From: an uncultured Olsenella sp.
GTDB taxonomy: Bacteria > Actinomycetota > Coriobacteriia > Coriobacteriales > Atopobiaceae
NCBI GenBank assembly: GCA_949287905.1
Contig: CASEHX010000027.1
Coordinates: 38,277 to 102,276, forward strand
Reading direction: 5' to 3'
Length of the DNA stretch: 64,000 nt
Shown here: positions 9,817-18,281 of the stretch, one piece after another
How positions within the stretch are numbered: the first letter of the stretch is position 1
How the letters are laid out: the number at the start of each line of letters is the position of its first letter
Translations under genes and position numbers: made by a program
The notes under the pieces: generated by a model
Seen by the model: the letters and a program-made list of their open reading frames with translations, nothing else
What the model was told of the DNA's origin: nothing
Database searches by the model: none

Positions 9817-11853
9817 ATGTCAGCGATGCTTCTCGGCGGACGGTATCAGGTACAGGACAGAATCGGCACGGGCGGCATGGCCACGGTCTACCGCGGCCTG
9901 GACGAGGTGCTTGGCCGCACCGTGGCGATCAAGACCATGCTCCCGCAGTACGCCAACGACCCGTCCTTCGCCGCGCGCTTCAAGCAGGAGGCGCAGGCCG
10001 CGGCGGCGCTGCAGAGCCCCTACATCGTCTCCGTCTATGACTGGGGCAAGGACGCCGACACCTACTACATCGTCATGGAGTACCTGCGCGGCACCGACCT
10101 CAAGAGCGGCATCCGCAAGCACGGGGCGCTCGACTGCAAGAAGGTCGCGCAGATCGGCTCCCAGATCGCGCAGGCGCTCTCGGTGGCGCACAAGCACGAC
10201 ATCATCCACCGCGACATCAAGCCGCAGAACATCATGGTGCAGCCCGACGGCAACATCAAGGTGATGGACTTCGGCATCGCGCGCGCCAAGAACAGCCACC
10301 TCACGCAGGACAACTCCGTCCTCGGCACCGCCCACTACGTCTCACCCGAGCAGACGCAGGGCAAGGAGCTCGGCCCCACGACGGACATCTACTCCCTCGG
10401 CATCGTCATGTACGAGGCGTCCACCGGGCAGGTTCCCTTCCAGGGAGACGACGCCATCACGGTTGCGCTCAAGCAGGTGAACGAGCAGCCCAAGCCGCCC
10501 AGCCAGCTCAACCCCTCCGTTGACCCGCAGCTCGAGGCCATCATCCTCAAGTGCATGCAGAAGAACCCCGCCGACCGCTTCCAGACGGCCGACGAGCTCT
10601 TCCGCACGCTGCGCGACTACCTCGCCGGACGCATGCAGGCCGTGACCGCCGCGGCCGCCGTCGCCCCCGTCCCCGTGACCGGGAAGCTCGACCGCACGAC
10701 CCCGGTCAAGGGCTCCGGCACCGCGTCGCTCCCGCGCATCGAGCGCTCCACGCGCTATCGCGGGCAGAGCGCGACCCAGCAGGCGGCCGAGGAGGAGGCC
10801 GAGCGCCAGCGCAAGCACCGTCGCCACGTCATCATCGGCGTCATCGGCGCCATCGCGGCGATTGTCGTCGCCATCGTCGGGTTTGTCTCGCTGTTTGGTT
10901 CGGGAGAGACCCTGAGTACGGTCCCCAACCTCTCCGACCTCACGGTCGAGCAGGCAGAGGAGGCAATCATCGAGGCCGGCTTCGTTCCTGGCGAGCCCAA
11001 GTACATCTACAGCGAGCACGTTGAGAAGGACCGCGTCTGCGAGCAGGATCCCGCGGCTCACCGCGAGGTCCCCGAGGGCACCACGATCAACTTCAAGGTC
11101 TCCAAGGGCCCGACCCCCGCGAAGGAGGTCGAGGTTCCCGACCTGACCAACAAGACGCAGGAGGAGGCCGACGAGCTGCTCGAGCAGTACGGTCTCTACG
11201 GCCGCCGCGGCGACGACCGCGAGAGCGACAAGGTCGAGGCCGGCAAGGTCTGCGAGCAGGACACCGAGGCGGGCGCCGTGGCCAAGGCCGGCGACACCAT
11301 CACGTACCACATCTCGTCCGGCAGCGGCCAGGTCGCCGTTCCCGAGATCGGGAACTCGACGGAGGACGAGTACTCCGACCTTCTCACGGACGCCGGCCTC
11401 ATCCCCTATATCGTGAGGACCAGCTCCGAGGTGACCGAGGGGTACGTGATCGAGACCGACCCCGCTGCCGGCACCTCGGTGGACAAGGGGACCACGATCA
11501 CCGTCTACGTCTCCGATGGCCCCGAGGCGCCCCAGGAGGTGAGCGTTCCCGGCGTTGTGGGTGATACCGCTGGAAACGCCAAGGCCCGCTTGACGAGCGC
11601 CGGCTTCAAGGTCATCGTCAGCGGACCGGCTGACGGCATCGTCCTGTACCAGTCCGTCACGGGCACCGCGCCCTACGGCGCCACCATCACGCTCACGACC
11701 GAGGCGGTCCAGACCGATCCCGAGCCCAGCACCGATCCCGGCAACCAGGGCTCCGGCACTGGCGGCCAGGGCTCCGACACCGGCTCCGAGACGGGATCTG
11801 GGTCAGAGTCCGGGTCCGGCACCGGAACGGGCTCCGAGGGAGACACGCTGTAG
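9817..11853 (+). CDS. pknB: PASTA-domain Ser/Thr kinase
   Basis: A 678-residue transmembrane receptor kinase that senses muropeptides or lipid II. The kinase domain (about 8-275) has GTGGMATVYRG, VAIKTM, HRDIKPQNIM, DFGIAR and SPEQ. A Ser/Thr/Arg-rich juxtamembrane region and one helix (about 343-366, HVIIGVIGAIAAIVVAIVGF) follow. Four PASTA repeats start near TVPNLSD, VEVPDLT, VAVPEIG and VSVPGVV; the last is short. The tail is Gly/Ser/Thr-rich. The ATG at 9817 is preferred because GTGGGGA precedes it by six bases; in-frame starts at 9790 and 9811 lack proper spacing. It sits 100 bases after the wall-polymerase gene and ends at a strong terminator. Confidence 0.95.
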   Translation: MSAMLLGGRYQVQDRIGTGGMATVYRGLDEVLGRTVAIKTMLPQYANDPSFAARFKQEAQAAAALQSPYIVSVYDWGKDADTYYIVMEYLRGTDLKSGIRKHGALDCKKVAQIGSQIAQALSVAHKHDIIHRDIKPQNIMVQPDGNIKVMDFGIARAKNSHLTQDNSVLGTAHYVSPEQTQGKELGPTTDIYSLGIVMYEASTGQVPFQGDDAITVALKQVNEQPKPPSQLNPSVDPQLEAIILKCMQKNPADRFQTADELFRTLRDYLAGRMQAVTAAAAVAPVPVTGKLDRTTPVKGSGTASLPRIERSTRYRGQSATQQAAEEEAERQRKHRRHVIIGVIGAIAAIVVAIVGFVSLFGSGETLSTVPNLSDLTVEQAEEAIIEAGFVPGEPKYIYSEHVEKDRVCEQDPAAHREVPEGTTINFKVSKGPTPAKEVEVPDLTNKTQEEADELLEQYGLYGRRGDDRESDKVEAGKVCEQDTEAGAVAKAGDTITYHISSGSGQVAVPEIGNSTEDEYSDLLTDAGLIPYIVRTSSEVTEGYVIETDPAAGTSVDKGTTITVYVSDGPEAPQEVSVPGVVGDTAGNAKARLTSAGFKVIVSGPADGIVLYQSVTGTAPYGATITLTTEAVQTDPEPSTDPGNQGSGTGGQGSDTGSETGSGSESGSGTGTGSEGDTL

Positions 11854-11885
11854 CCGCCGGACGCAGCGACAAGCACGTGGACTCG

Positions 11886-11921
11886 ACGGGCGCTCGCCTC
11901 AAGTGGCGGGCGCCCGTTTTT
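11886..11921 (+). terminator. Terminator of the pknB block
   Basis: Hairpin ACGGGCGCTCGCC / GGCGGGCGCCCGT with a 6-nt loop followed by TTTTT, 33 bases after the pknB stop. Confidence 0.9.
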
Positions 11922-11956
11922 CTCGCCCGTTCTGCCATACCTCCGCCTCGCGTCGT

Positions 11957-12084
11957 AACTCTGGCTTTTGCACGAGCGGCTGGCGTTTCTCGGCACTGCC
12001 CTTGTCGCGAGCAACACGTCTAGCTGCGCGTATGTGCAATTTAATCTTTCCCCAAGGCAAGTCGCTCGTGCAAAAGCCAGAGTT
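11957..12084. repeat. Inverted-repeat element B, 22-bp perfect arms
   Basis: Perfect 22-nt inverted arms (11957-11978 and 12063-12084; left arm begins AACTCTGGCTTTTGC) enclose 84 bases that are AT-richer than the surroundings. No reading frame is supported. It is like the other palindromic elements in design, but the arm sequence is unique in the window. It directly precedes the 42-bp periodic array. Confidence 0.65.
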
Positions 12085-12098
12085 CCGCGCACGGGTTC

Positions 12099-12511
12099 GC
12101 TCGTCTCAGCGTTGGGACGGCACCGCTTTGCGAGAGGCGTCTCGTCTCAGTGCCGGAGCAGCCTCCGCTCAACGGGATGGGGCTCGTCTCAGTGCCGGAG
12201 CAGCCTCCGCTTAACGAAATGGGGCTCGTCTCAGCGTGGGGGGCGCTATTACTTTGCGAAACGGGGCTCGTCTCAGCCTTGCCGCCCTGTCTCACTGAGA
12301 CGAGCCCTGATTCGTCAAGGCGGCACCTCCCCGAGGCTGAGACGAGCCCTGGTTCGTAAAAGCTCTCCTTCCTGAAGCTGAGACGAGCGGCGTTTTAGAA
12401 AGCGAGAAGAACCTCAGGCTGAGACAAGCCCCTTTCACAAAGCCTCCCGGCCGCCTGGCTGAAACGGACCTAGGTTTGCAAGGCGGGGGCAGCCACGCGC
12501 CGAGACGAGCG
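12099..12511. repeat. 41-42 bp periodic array with central orientation switch
   Basis: The word GGCTCGTCTCAG occurs five times on the plus strand, starting near 12099, 12140, 12181, 12223 and 12265. Its complement CTGAGACGAGCC then occurs six times, near 12295, 12337, 12378, 12419, 12459 and 12500, the fifth degenerate. Spacing is 40-42 bp throughout. The switch falls at the palindrome GTCTCACTGAGAC (12289-12301). Each unit also carries a weaker TTTGCGAAA-like word next to the core and a variable stretch of about 14 bases. Frames crossing it give 14-residue repeats but lack ribosome sites. It fills the gap between the pknB terminator and tRNA-Arg. Not a CRISPR array: core too short, spacers too short, mixed orientation, no cas genes. 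Confidence 0.75.
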
Positions 12512-12545
12512 TCACGTCCAAGCGGACGAGAAGCCCCGAGATACG

Positions 12546-12580
12546 AAAGCAGGCCAGCAGCCATATGGCCACTGACCTGC
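12546..12580 (-). terminator. Probable terminator of tRNA-Arg
   Basis: An imperfect hairpin closed by GCAGG (12549-12553) with CCTGC (12576-12580) and an inner GGCC-ATAT-GGC stem; a short U run follows on the minus strand. It lies just downstream of the tRNA 3' end. Confidence 0.6.
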
Positions 12581-12588
12581 GTCTTTTC

Positions 12589-12664
12589 TGGTGCCCCCGG
12601 GCCGATTCGAACGGCCGACACCCGCTTTAGGAGAGCGGTGCTCTATCCCCTGAGCTACGAAGGC
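12589..12664 (-). tRNA. tRNA-Arg (CCT)
   Basis: A 76-nt tRNA with encoded CCA. Stem CCGCT / AGCGG encloses loop CTCCTAA, anticodon CCT. The T-loop is GTTCGAATC, and acceptor GCCTTCG pairs with CGGGGGC using two G-U pairs. Confidence 0.96.
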
Positions 12665-12713
12665 GTACGTGACATTCTAGCACCTAGGCCGCCGGCAACA
12701 AAGCCACCGGGCA

Positions 12714-13316
12714 CTAGTCCTTCTTGGATCCGCGCTCCTGCTCGAAGAGCTCCAGCAGGCGCTTGTCGCTCATGCTGTTCACGCGGGCGCGGGCGACCTT
12801 CCTGTGGGGACGGCGCTTGGCGAAGTCGTAGACCAGGGCGCTGATGATGAAGATGTAGGCAAGCACCAGGGTGACAACGCAGAGCACGCCCTGCCAGGAG
12901 GCAAGGTCCACGTTCTGCCCAAAGACGTAGGTCTCCACAAGGGAGGCGACGGCAAAGAACGTGCCGGTGCCCACGATGATCCAGAAGGTCTTCTCGCAGG
13001 CGCGGTACTCGGCGTTCTGGCGAAGAACGAGGTCGTACGCGCGGGTGCGCAGCGTGTTCTCTGAGCGCTCGCGCTCGCGGCGCTCGCGCTTCTCCTGCTT
13101 GGTCTCCGGAGCCGCCTGGGCGCTGGGGTTGTAGGACGAGGAGACGGTGCGGACGGACGCCGCAGCCTCGCGGGCGGGACGCGCCTTTGACGCAGAGCTC
13201 TTGGAGAAGCCCTTCTTCTCGTCGTCAGCGACCGCGGCCGCCTCCTTCTTGGGACGCCCGACGGCGTTGCCCTCGGCCTCGCGACGCGCGCCCTCGATGG
13301 TGTCTCGAAGTGACAT
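12714..13316 (-). CDS. Two-helix membrane protein, hypothetical
   Basis: A 200-residue protein of unknown function. Residues 1-100 are polar, charged and probably disordered, including a Lys/Glu/Arg-rich run (KQEKRERRERERSE). Two membrane helices lie at about 112-132 and 143-165, and a basic C-terminal segment ends RLLELFEQERGSKKD. The start follows AAGGAG and sits nine bases after the purC stop, so the two are likely co-transcribed. No catalytic motif or known family is recognised; the charged tails on both sides suggest both termini are cytosolic. Confidence 0.8.
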   Translation of the reverse strand: MSLRDTIEGARREAEGNAVGRPKKEAAAVADDEKKGFSKSSASKARPAREAAASVRTVSSSYNPSAQAAPETKQEKRERRERERSENTLRTRAYDLVLRQNAEYRACEKTFWIIVGTGTFFAVASLVETYVFGQNVDLASWQGVLCVVTLVLAYIFIISALVYDFAKRRPHRKVARARVNSMSDKRLLELFEQERGSKKD

Positions 13317-13324
13317 GGGTCTCC

Positions 13325-14206
13325 TTAGGCGCGGACGGGCGCGAACTCGGTGCCGGTGATGATCTGGAAGGCCTCCTTGTAGCGCTTGGAGGTGCCCTCG
13401 ATGACCTCGGCGGGGATGCGCGGCGGCTCGCCGGTCATGTCCCAGTTGGCACGCAGCCAGTCGCGGACATACTGCTTGTCATAGCTCGGCTGGACCTTGC
13501 CCTCCTCGTAGGAGTCGGCGGGCCAGAAGCGGCTGGAGTCGGGCGTGAGGCACTCGTCGATCAGCGTGAGCTTGCCGTCGATGAAGCCAAACTCGAACTT
13601 GGTGTCGGCGATGATGATGCCCTGCTCGGCGGCATAGTCGGCCGCGGCCTTGTAGATCGAGAGGGAGGCGTCGCGCAGCTGGGCCGCAACGTCCTCGCCC
13701 ACGATCTCGCAGCAGCGCTCGAAGGAGATGTTCTCGTCGTGGTCGCCGAGCTCGGCCTTGGTGGACGGGGTGAAGATCGGCTCGGGGAGCTTTGAGGCCT
13801 CGGTCAGGCCGTCGGGCAGCTTGATGCCGCAGACGGTGCCGTCCTCGTCGTAGGTCTTCTTGCCGGAGCCGGTGAGGTAGCCGCGGACGATGCACTCGAT
13901 GGGCACGGTCTGGGCCTTCTTGACCAGCATGGAGCGGCCGGCGAGGTAGTCCGCGTAGGGCGCGTACTCCTCGGGGAGGTCCGCCACGTCGCAGGAGATC
14001 ATGTGGTTGGGGATGAGGTCGGCAAAGCGCTCAAACCAGAACGCGGAGATGCGCGTGAGGATCTCGCCCTTGTGGGGGATCTCATCGGGGAGGATGAAGT
14101 CGTACGCGCTGATGCGATCGGACGCAACCATGAGCAGGCTGTCGCCGCAGTCGTAGATGTCGCGCACCTTGCCGTGCGAATCCGGGCGAAGTTCCATCTC
14201 AGCCAT
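13325..14206 (-). CDS. purC: Phosphoribosylaminoimidazole-succinocarboxamide synthase
   Basis: SAICAR synthetase of de novo purine synthesis, ligating aspartate to CAIR with ATP. It has 293 residues. Diagnostic segments are GKVRDIYD near the N terminus, ASDRISAYDF, the VRGYLTGSGKKTYDEDG region, and DTKFEFGF followed by LIDECLTPDSSRFW. The ATG at 14206 is chosen for its GGAAAGGTGG ribosome site; a start 27 bases upstream lacks one. It precedes the two-helix membrane gene. purB of the same pathway lies 4 kb away on the same strand. The upstream gap carries two palindromic elements. Confidence 0.96.
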   Translation of the reverse strand: MAEMELRPDSHGKVRDIYDCGDSLLMVASDRISAYDFILPDEIPHKGEILTRISAFWFERFADLIPNHMISCDVADLPEEYAPYADYLAGRSMLVKKAQTVPIECIVRGYLTGSGKKTYDEDGTVCGIKLPDGLTEASKLPEPIFTPSTKAELGDHDENISFERCCEIVGEDVAAQLRDASLSIYKAAADYAAEQGIIIADTKFEFGFIDGKLTLIDECLTPDSSRFWPADSYEEGKVQPSYDKQYVRDWLRANWDMTGEPPRIPAEVIEGTSKRYKEAFQIITGTEFAPVRA

Positions 14207-14259
14207 TCCGGCCACCTTTCCTAGGCGTTTCACTCAACCTCTTAGTATACGTCACTGTA

Positions 14260-14343
14260 GAGCGGCGCCAAGGGTTATCCTCCCCGCTCAGACAGCTTGC
14301 TGGCGCAAGAACTCGCGGATGAGGATAACCCTTGGCGCCGCTC
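14260..14343. repeat. Palindromic element C
   Basis: 84 bp with perfect 23-nt inverted arms (14260-14282 and 14321-14343; left arm GAGCGGCGCCAAGGG and on). The interior core, AGACAGCTTGC through AGAACTCGCGGATGAG (about 14290-14323), reappears inverted in element D. It lies upstream of purC. Confidence 0.75.
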
Positions 14344-14362
14344 AACAACGGCATCCTTGCTT

Positions 14363-14443
14363 GGCGCGGCTCAACGTTAGCTCATCCGCGAGTTCTTCGC
14401 GCAGCGAAGCTGTCTGATCGGGGAGGTAACGTTGAGCCGCGCC
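14363..14443. repeat. Palindromic element D
   Basis: 81 bp with perfect 17-nt inverted arms GGCGCGGCTCAACGTTA (14363-14379) and their complement (14427-14443). The core CTCATCCGCGAGTTCTT through GAAGCTGTCTG (14381-14416) is the near-exact reverse complement of the element C core, although the arms are unrelated. It ends nine bases before the histidine kinase stop codon at 14452. Confidence 0.75.
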
Positions 14444-14451
14444 CCGTAGGC

Positions 14452-15978
14452 CTACCGGTCCTGCTGCTTGCGGGCCGCGCGCTGGGGGATGCGCAGCGTG
14501 AAGGTGGTGCCGCGGCCGAGCTCGGACTCCACGAGGATGGTTCCGTTGTGGCGGTCCACGATCTCCTTGGTGATTGCCAGGCCCACGCCAAGGCCGCCAG
14601 AGACCCGCTCGCGGCTCACGTCAGAGCGCCAGAATCGGGCGAAGGTCTGGGGGATGTCTTCCTTGGCGATGCCGATGCCCGTGTCCTGGACGGAGATGAG
14701 CACGTCGGAGCGGTCCTGCCTGAGCGAGACCTTCACCCATCCGTCGGAGTTCGTGTAGCGCATCGCGTTGCTCATGAGGTTGACGATCGCCTCGCGGAGA
14801 AGGTCCGCGTCAACGTCCGCAAAGAGCTCGCCGTGGGGTGTCTCGTCAACAAAGCGCAGGTGAAGGCCTCTCTCGTGGAAGAGCTGGTGCTGGGAGGAAA
14901 CGAGGCTCTTCACCAGGTAGACCATGTCGGTGCGCTCGATCTTGAGCTCCTTCGTGCCGTTCTCGAGGCGCGACAGCTTGAGCATCGCATCGATAAGGCG
15001 AGAAAGGCGGCGCACCTCGGAGGCAACCGTCTCCAGGTGCTCGTCGTCCGCGGGGAGCACCCCGTCCTGCATTGCCTCGACGGTCGCCTGGACCGCCATG
15101 AGCGGGGTCCGCAGCTCGTGGGCCACGTCGCCGGTGAGGCGGTGCTCGAGCTTGAGGTCGCGCTCGATCGTCCCCGCCATGTCATCGAACGTCTCTCCGA
15201 GCTGTCCGATCTCGTCCGTTCCGGACACCCCGGAGCGCGCGGTGAGGTCGCCGTTTCTTATCTGCTTTGCCGTGGAGGTGATGCGCTGGATAGGCTGGGC
15301 CATCCCGCGCGAGACAAAGTAGCCGATCACGCAGGCGAGAAGCGCCGCGACGGCGGCAGCCGTGGCAATGGCCCCGTAGGAGTTGGTCCTGAACGCGGCG
15401 TCGCCCTTCGTGAGCAGGGCCTCCGACCCAAGCGCCCAGAGGCGGACCGTGCCGATCACCTCGCCGTCGGGAGCCTTGATCGGGGCGCCGACAAGCGCCG
15501 TCTCGGAGACGGGCGCGGTCGCGGAGACCCGCGACGAGTCTATGCGGCTCCCGCTGCCACGGTCGGGCGGGGTCGCCCAGGTGTCGTCATAGAGAATCTC
15601 TCCCGTCGAGGTAACGACCTGGACCACGATCTCAGGGGAGAGCGAGGATGCCGAGCTTGCGACGGAGGCGACCTCCTCGTTGAAGGTACCCGTCTCGGCA
15701 TACTCGGCAGCGATCGCCTCTGCCGTGGAGTCGGCGATCGTCTGCATGTTCTGCCTGGTATAGGCCATGAACTGGCCCTCCCAGACAATCGCGAGGATGA
15801 CCACCAGAACGAGGGCGGTCATGATCGCCGTGAGGGCAAAGGCAAACGTGAGGCTCGTCACATACGGGCGCCCGCTCTTGGGACGCCGCTTTATCGACTT
15901 CCACGACCCGTACGAGGAGTCGTTCTTCTCGCCGGAGTCCTCTCGGTCTCTCCCGCCGGTAACAAAGCGCGCCGACAT
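14452..15978 (-). CDS. Sensor histidine kinase, HAMP type
   Basis: A 508-residue membrane sensor pairing with the response regulator just upstream. Two membrane helices (about 41-65 and 203-224) flank an extracytoplasmic sensor of about 140 residues. A HAMP linker (about 225-277), the HisKA helix with H287 in AHELRTPL, and a HATPase_c domain with NLMSNAMRYT, DTGIGI and GLGVGLAITKEIV follow. AGGAGG precedes the start nine bases after the regulator stop. The layout resembles BaeS- or CroS-type envelope sensors, but the signal cannot be read from sequence. The cytosolic N-terminal 40 residues are charged. Confidence 0.95.
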   Translation of the reverse strand: MSARFVTGGRDREDSGEKNDSSYGSWKSIKRRPKSGRPYVTSLTFAFALTAIMTALVLVVILAIVWEGQFMAYTRQNMQTIADSTAEAIAAEYAETGTFNEEVASVASSASSLSPEIVVQVVTSTGEILYDDTWATPPDRGSGSRIDSSRVSATAPVSETALVGAPIKAPDGEVIGTVRLWALGSEALLTKGDAAFRTNSYGAIATAAAVAALLACVIGYFVSRGMAQPIQRITSTAKQIRNGDLTARSGVSGTDEIGQLGETFDDMAGTIERDLKLEHRLTGDVAHELRTPLMAVQATVEAMQDGVLPADDEHLETVASEVRRLSRLIDAMLKLSRLENGTKELKIERTDMVYLVKSLVSSQHQLFHERGLHLRFVDETPHGELFADVDADLLREAIVNLMSNAMRYTNSDGWVKVSLRQDRSDVLISVQDTGIGIAKEDIPQTFARFWRSDVSRERVSGGLGVGLAITKEIVDRHNGTILVESELGRGTTFTLRIPQRAARKQQDR

Positions 15979-15987
15979 GGGCGCCTC

Positions 15988-16710
15988 CTACTTGGCTGAG
16001 GATTCCGCCGACTTCTCGGGCGCCTCGAAGCGATACCCAACGCCGTGGACCGTGTAGAGCCAGCGGGGGTTGCGCGGGTCGTCGCCCAGCTTGGCACGCA
16101 GGTTCTTGACGTGGGAGTCGATGGTGCGCTCATAGCCCTCAAAGTCGTAGCCCAGGACCTTCTCCACGAGCTCCATGCGCGTGTAGACGCGGCCGGGATA
16201 GCGCGCGAGCGTGGTGAGCAGCTTGAACTCGGAGGCGGTGAGGTCGACCTCCTTGCCCTCCACGAGCACCTTGTGGCCGGAGATGTCGATCACCAGGTCG
16301 CCGAAGTCGAGCGTCTCGAGCGCGGGCTCGGACTCGGTGTGGGCGCGGCGAAGCAGCGCGCGCACGCGGGCGACGAGCTCGCGCGGCGAGAAGGGCTTGA
16401 TCAGGTAGTCATCTGCGCCGAGCTCGAGACCGATGATGCGGTCCTCGACCTCGCCCTTGGCCGTGAGCATGATGATGGGGACGTTCGAGGTCTCGCGGAT
16501 GGCGCGGCAGACGCGCTCGCCGGAGAGCTTGGGGAGCATGAGGTCGAGAATCACGAGGTCAAACGAGTGCTTCTCGAACTCCTCGACGGCGCTCTGGCCG
16601 TCTCCGACCCCACGAACGATGTAGCTCTCGCGCTCAAGATAGGCGGCGACGGCGTCACGAATCGCCTTCTCGTCCTCGACCAGCAGAATCTTCTTCTCGT
16701 CCGAAGCCAT
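15988..16710 (-). CDS. OmpR/PhoB-family response regulator
   Basis: A 240-residue transcription regulator. The receiver domain (about 6-120) has the acidic pair E12/D13, phospho-acceptor D56 (LVILDLMLPK), T83 and K105 (YLIKPFSPRE). The C-terminal winged helix (about 135-228) ends with the TIDSHVKNLRAKLG and VHGVGYRFE signature. AGGAGG precedes the ATG. It is transcribed ahead of the histidine kinase with a nine-base gap. The 90-base gap to the lipoprotein gene upstream probably holds its promoter. Confidence 0.96.
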   Translation of the reverse strand: MASDEKKILLVEDEKAIRDAVAAYLERESYIVRGVGDGQSAVEEFEKHSFDLVILDLMLPKLSGERVCRAIRETSNVPIIMLTAKGEVEDRIIGLELGADDYLIKPFSPRELVARVRALLRRAHTESEPALETLDFGDLVIDISGHKVLVEGKEVDLTASEFKLLTTLARYPGRVYTRMELVEKVLGYDFEGYERTIDSHVKNLRAKLGDDPRNPRWLYTVHGVGYRFEAPEKSAESSAK

Positions 16711-16799
16711 CTTCGGCCTCCTTGATTTCTTCTCGTCGCCTGACTCCTAGGCCCGTAAGTTACCTTAGTGTACCCCACCAGAGGTCGGGTGTTGCGCGC

Positions 16800-18002
16800 T
16801 CACAGGTGGAAGGTACGTACGCCTACGGAAGCGGGGTAGCCGGTGTCCGCGTCCTTGACCGTCGAGAACGTGACGAAGAGGTCGCACTCTCCGCAGCGCG
16901 CGGGAAACTCTCCGTAGTCGACGGAGCGATCGGCGGAGCTGAGAATCGCGTAGGTGCGTTCCGCGAGGTCAACCACAAAGTAGAAGGCACTGGCCTTGAT
17001 GATGAGGCGGTCCCCGGCGCCGCAGCCGCACTCCGAGGGCTCGCGGTTGAGCCTGTAGAAGCCGGAGTCCGCCGTGCCGATGTAGGTCCCCATCTGGCCG
17101 AGCAGGCCTCCCGAGCCATAGCTGGCCTCAACCGAAACGAGAAACCTGTCGCCGACGCGCGTTGCCCGGAAGGGTCGCACGCTCTGGGGCATGACGAGCT
17201 GGTCGAGGCGCGTGGTGAGGTCGTCGGACAGCGAGTAGGCGGTCACGCCGTAGTAGACGCCCTCGTCCGCACGGACGCGCGGCGTGAGGACCACGGCGTC
17301 GCCCGAGAGGGTCGGCGAGGTGGCAAAGCGACCGGGGGAGTCGACGACGGCCTTGGCCTCGGAATCGCCCGAGTGCCAGATATAGCAGTACGAGTGCTCG
17401 GTGGTCCGGGAGCCGCTCGCGGAGGGCTGGACCTGCCAGATGACCATGTCATCGGCAACGGCGAAGGGAGCGGGATCGTAGTCGGACGTTCCCTCCCAGA
17501 GCGCCGAGGGCTTGCCGGAGAGGGCGCCCTCGGAAAACGCCGCGGCGTAGAGCACCCAGGACCTGTCCGAGAGGTCGAGCTCGACCCATGCGTAGACGCT
17601 GTCCGAGCAGCGGACGTCGTATATCACCGTGGTGGTGTTCTCGCCAACGGGCGCCGAGACGACCTCGACGAGCTTGCCCGAGGCCAGGGAGAGCGCCGAG
17701 CCCTTCACCATCGGCGTGGCGGAGGAGCCTGCGGTGGTCACGGGAACCCACGCGCCCGCCGCCGGGTGAAGGACGTTGCCGAGCGGAAGGGACCAGGAGG
17801 CCTCTTCGATGAGCGCGAGGTCGGCCTCCTCAAAGGACGAGATGATGTCCTCGGCGGAGTCCTCGCCCACGACGACCGGGTCGGACGAGACCTCCTCGTC
17901 CGAGTGCGTGCAGCCCGAGAGAACGCCAACCGCCGCCGCGACCACCGATCCGGCGGCGGCCGTCTTGAAGAACGTGCGGCGTGTGAGGCGAGGCATGCGC
18001 AT
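16800..18002 (-). CDS. Tat-type putative lipoprotein, hypothetical
   Basis: A 400-residue exported protein of unknown function. Its signal has a twin-arginine motif (TRRTFFK), a hydrophobic core (AAAGSVVAAAVGVLSG) and a Cys in LSGC that suits lipidation. The rest is rich in beta-type segments with repeated Trp, Ser and Asp turns, as in a propeller-like extracytoplasmic domain, and a CGCGAG-type pair of cysteines plus RCGECDLF near the C terminus. The first start (18002) lies directly after the stop of the TSCPD gene; a second ATG six bases on is equally possible. Being upstream of the two-component genes, it could be a signalling partner, which is only inference. Confidence 0.75.
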   Translation of the reverse strand: MRMPRLTRRTFFKTAAAGSVVAAAVGVLSGCTHSDEEVSSDPVVVGEDSAEDIISSFEEADLALIEEASWSLPLGNVLHPAAGAWVPVTTAGSSATPMVKGSALSLASGKLVEVVSAPVGENTTTVIYDVRCSDSVYAWVELDLSDRSWVLYAAAFSEGALSGKPSALWEGTSDYDPAPFAVADDMVIWQVQPSASGSRTTEHSYCYIWHSGDSEAKAVVDSPGRFATSPTLSGDAVVLTPRVRADEGVYYGVTAYSLSDDLTTRLDQLVMPQSVRPFRATRVGDRFLVSVEASYGSGGLLGQMGTYIGTADSGFYRLNREPSECGCGAGDRLIIKASAFYFVVDLAERTYAILSSADRSVDYGEFPARCGECDLFVTFSTVKDADTGYPASVGVRTFHL

Positions 18003-18003
18003 G

Positions 18004-18267
18004 CTAGGCCGAGACGCTCTCGGAGGCCTCGACAAGCGCGCGGGCAAGCTGGTCGGCGCACGAGGTCTGACGCGGGCCGCAGGTGTTGCCTGCGAGGATG
18101 CCCGCGATCTCGTCGACGGAGTGACCGGCCACGAGCTTGCTCACGGCCTTGAGGTTGCCGTTGCAGCCGCCCTCGAAGGAGACCTGCTCGATGGTCTTGC
18201 CGTCATCGGTAAGGTCAATGTGGATGGCGCGCGAACAGACCCCGCGCGGCGTGTAGTCAAAGTGCAT
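18004..18267 (-). CDS. TSCPD domain protein (TIGR03905 type)
   Basis: An 87-residue protein of the small TSCPD family, related to the C-terminal domain of some ribonucleotide reductases. Cysteines in VCSRAI, EGGCNGN, NTCGPRQTSCADQLA fit the family pattern, with TSCADQLA corresponding to the TSCPD motif. The start follows AAGGAGAAG. It sits between the REP-type palindrome after purB and the Tat-type lipoprotein gene, which begins one base past its stop. The function of stand-alone members is not established. Confidence 0.85.
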   Translation of the reverse strand: MHFDYTPRGVCSRAIHIDLTDDGKTIEQVSFEGGCNGNLKAVSKLVAGHSVDEIAGILAGNTCGPRQTSCADQLARALVEASESVSA

Positions 18268-18281
18268 GTTCTTCTCCTTAG

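Noticed and set aside
12150..12359. Short proteins with 14-residue repeats in the 42-bp array
   Set aside because: The repeats follow from a 42-bp period; no ribosome site, and several frames on both strands look equally repetitive.
12099..12511. CRISPR array
   Set aside because: Core is only 12 nt, variable parts about 14-30 nt, orientation flips mid-array, and no cas gene is near.
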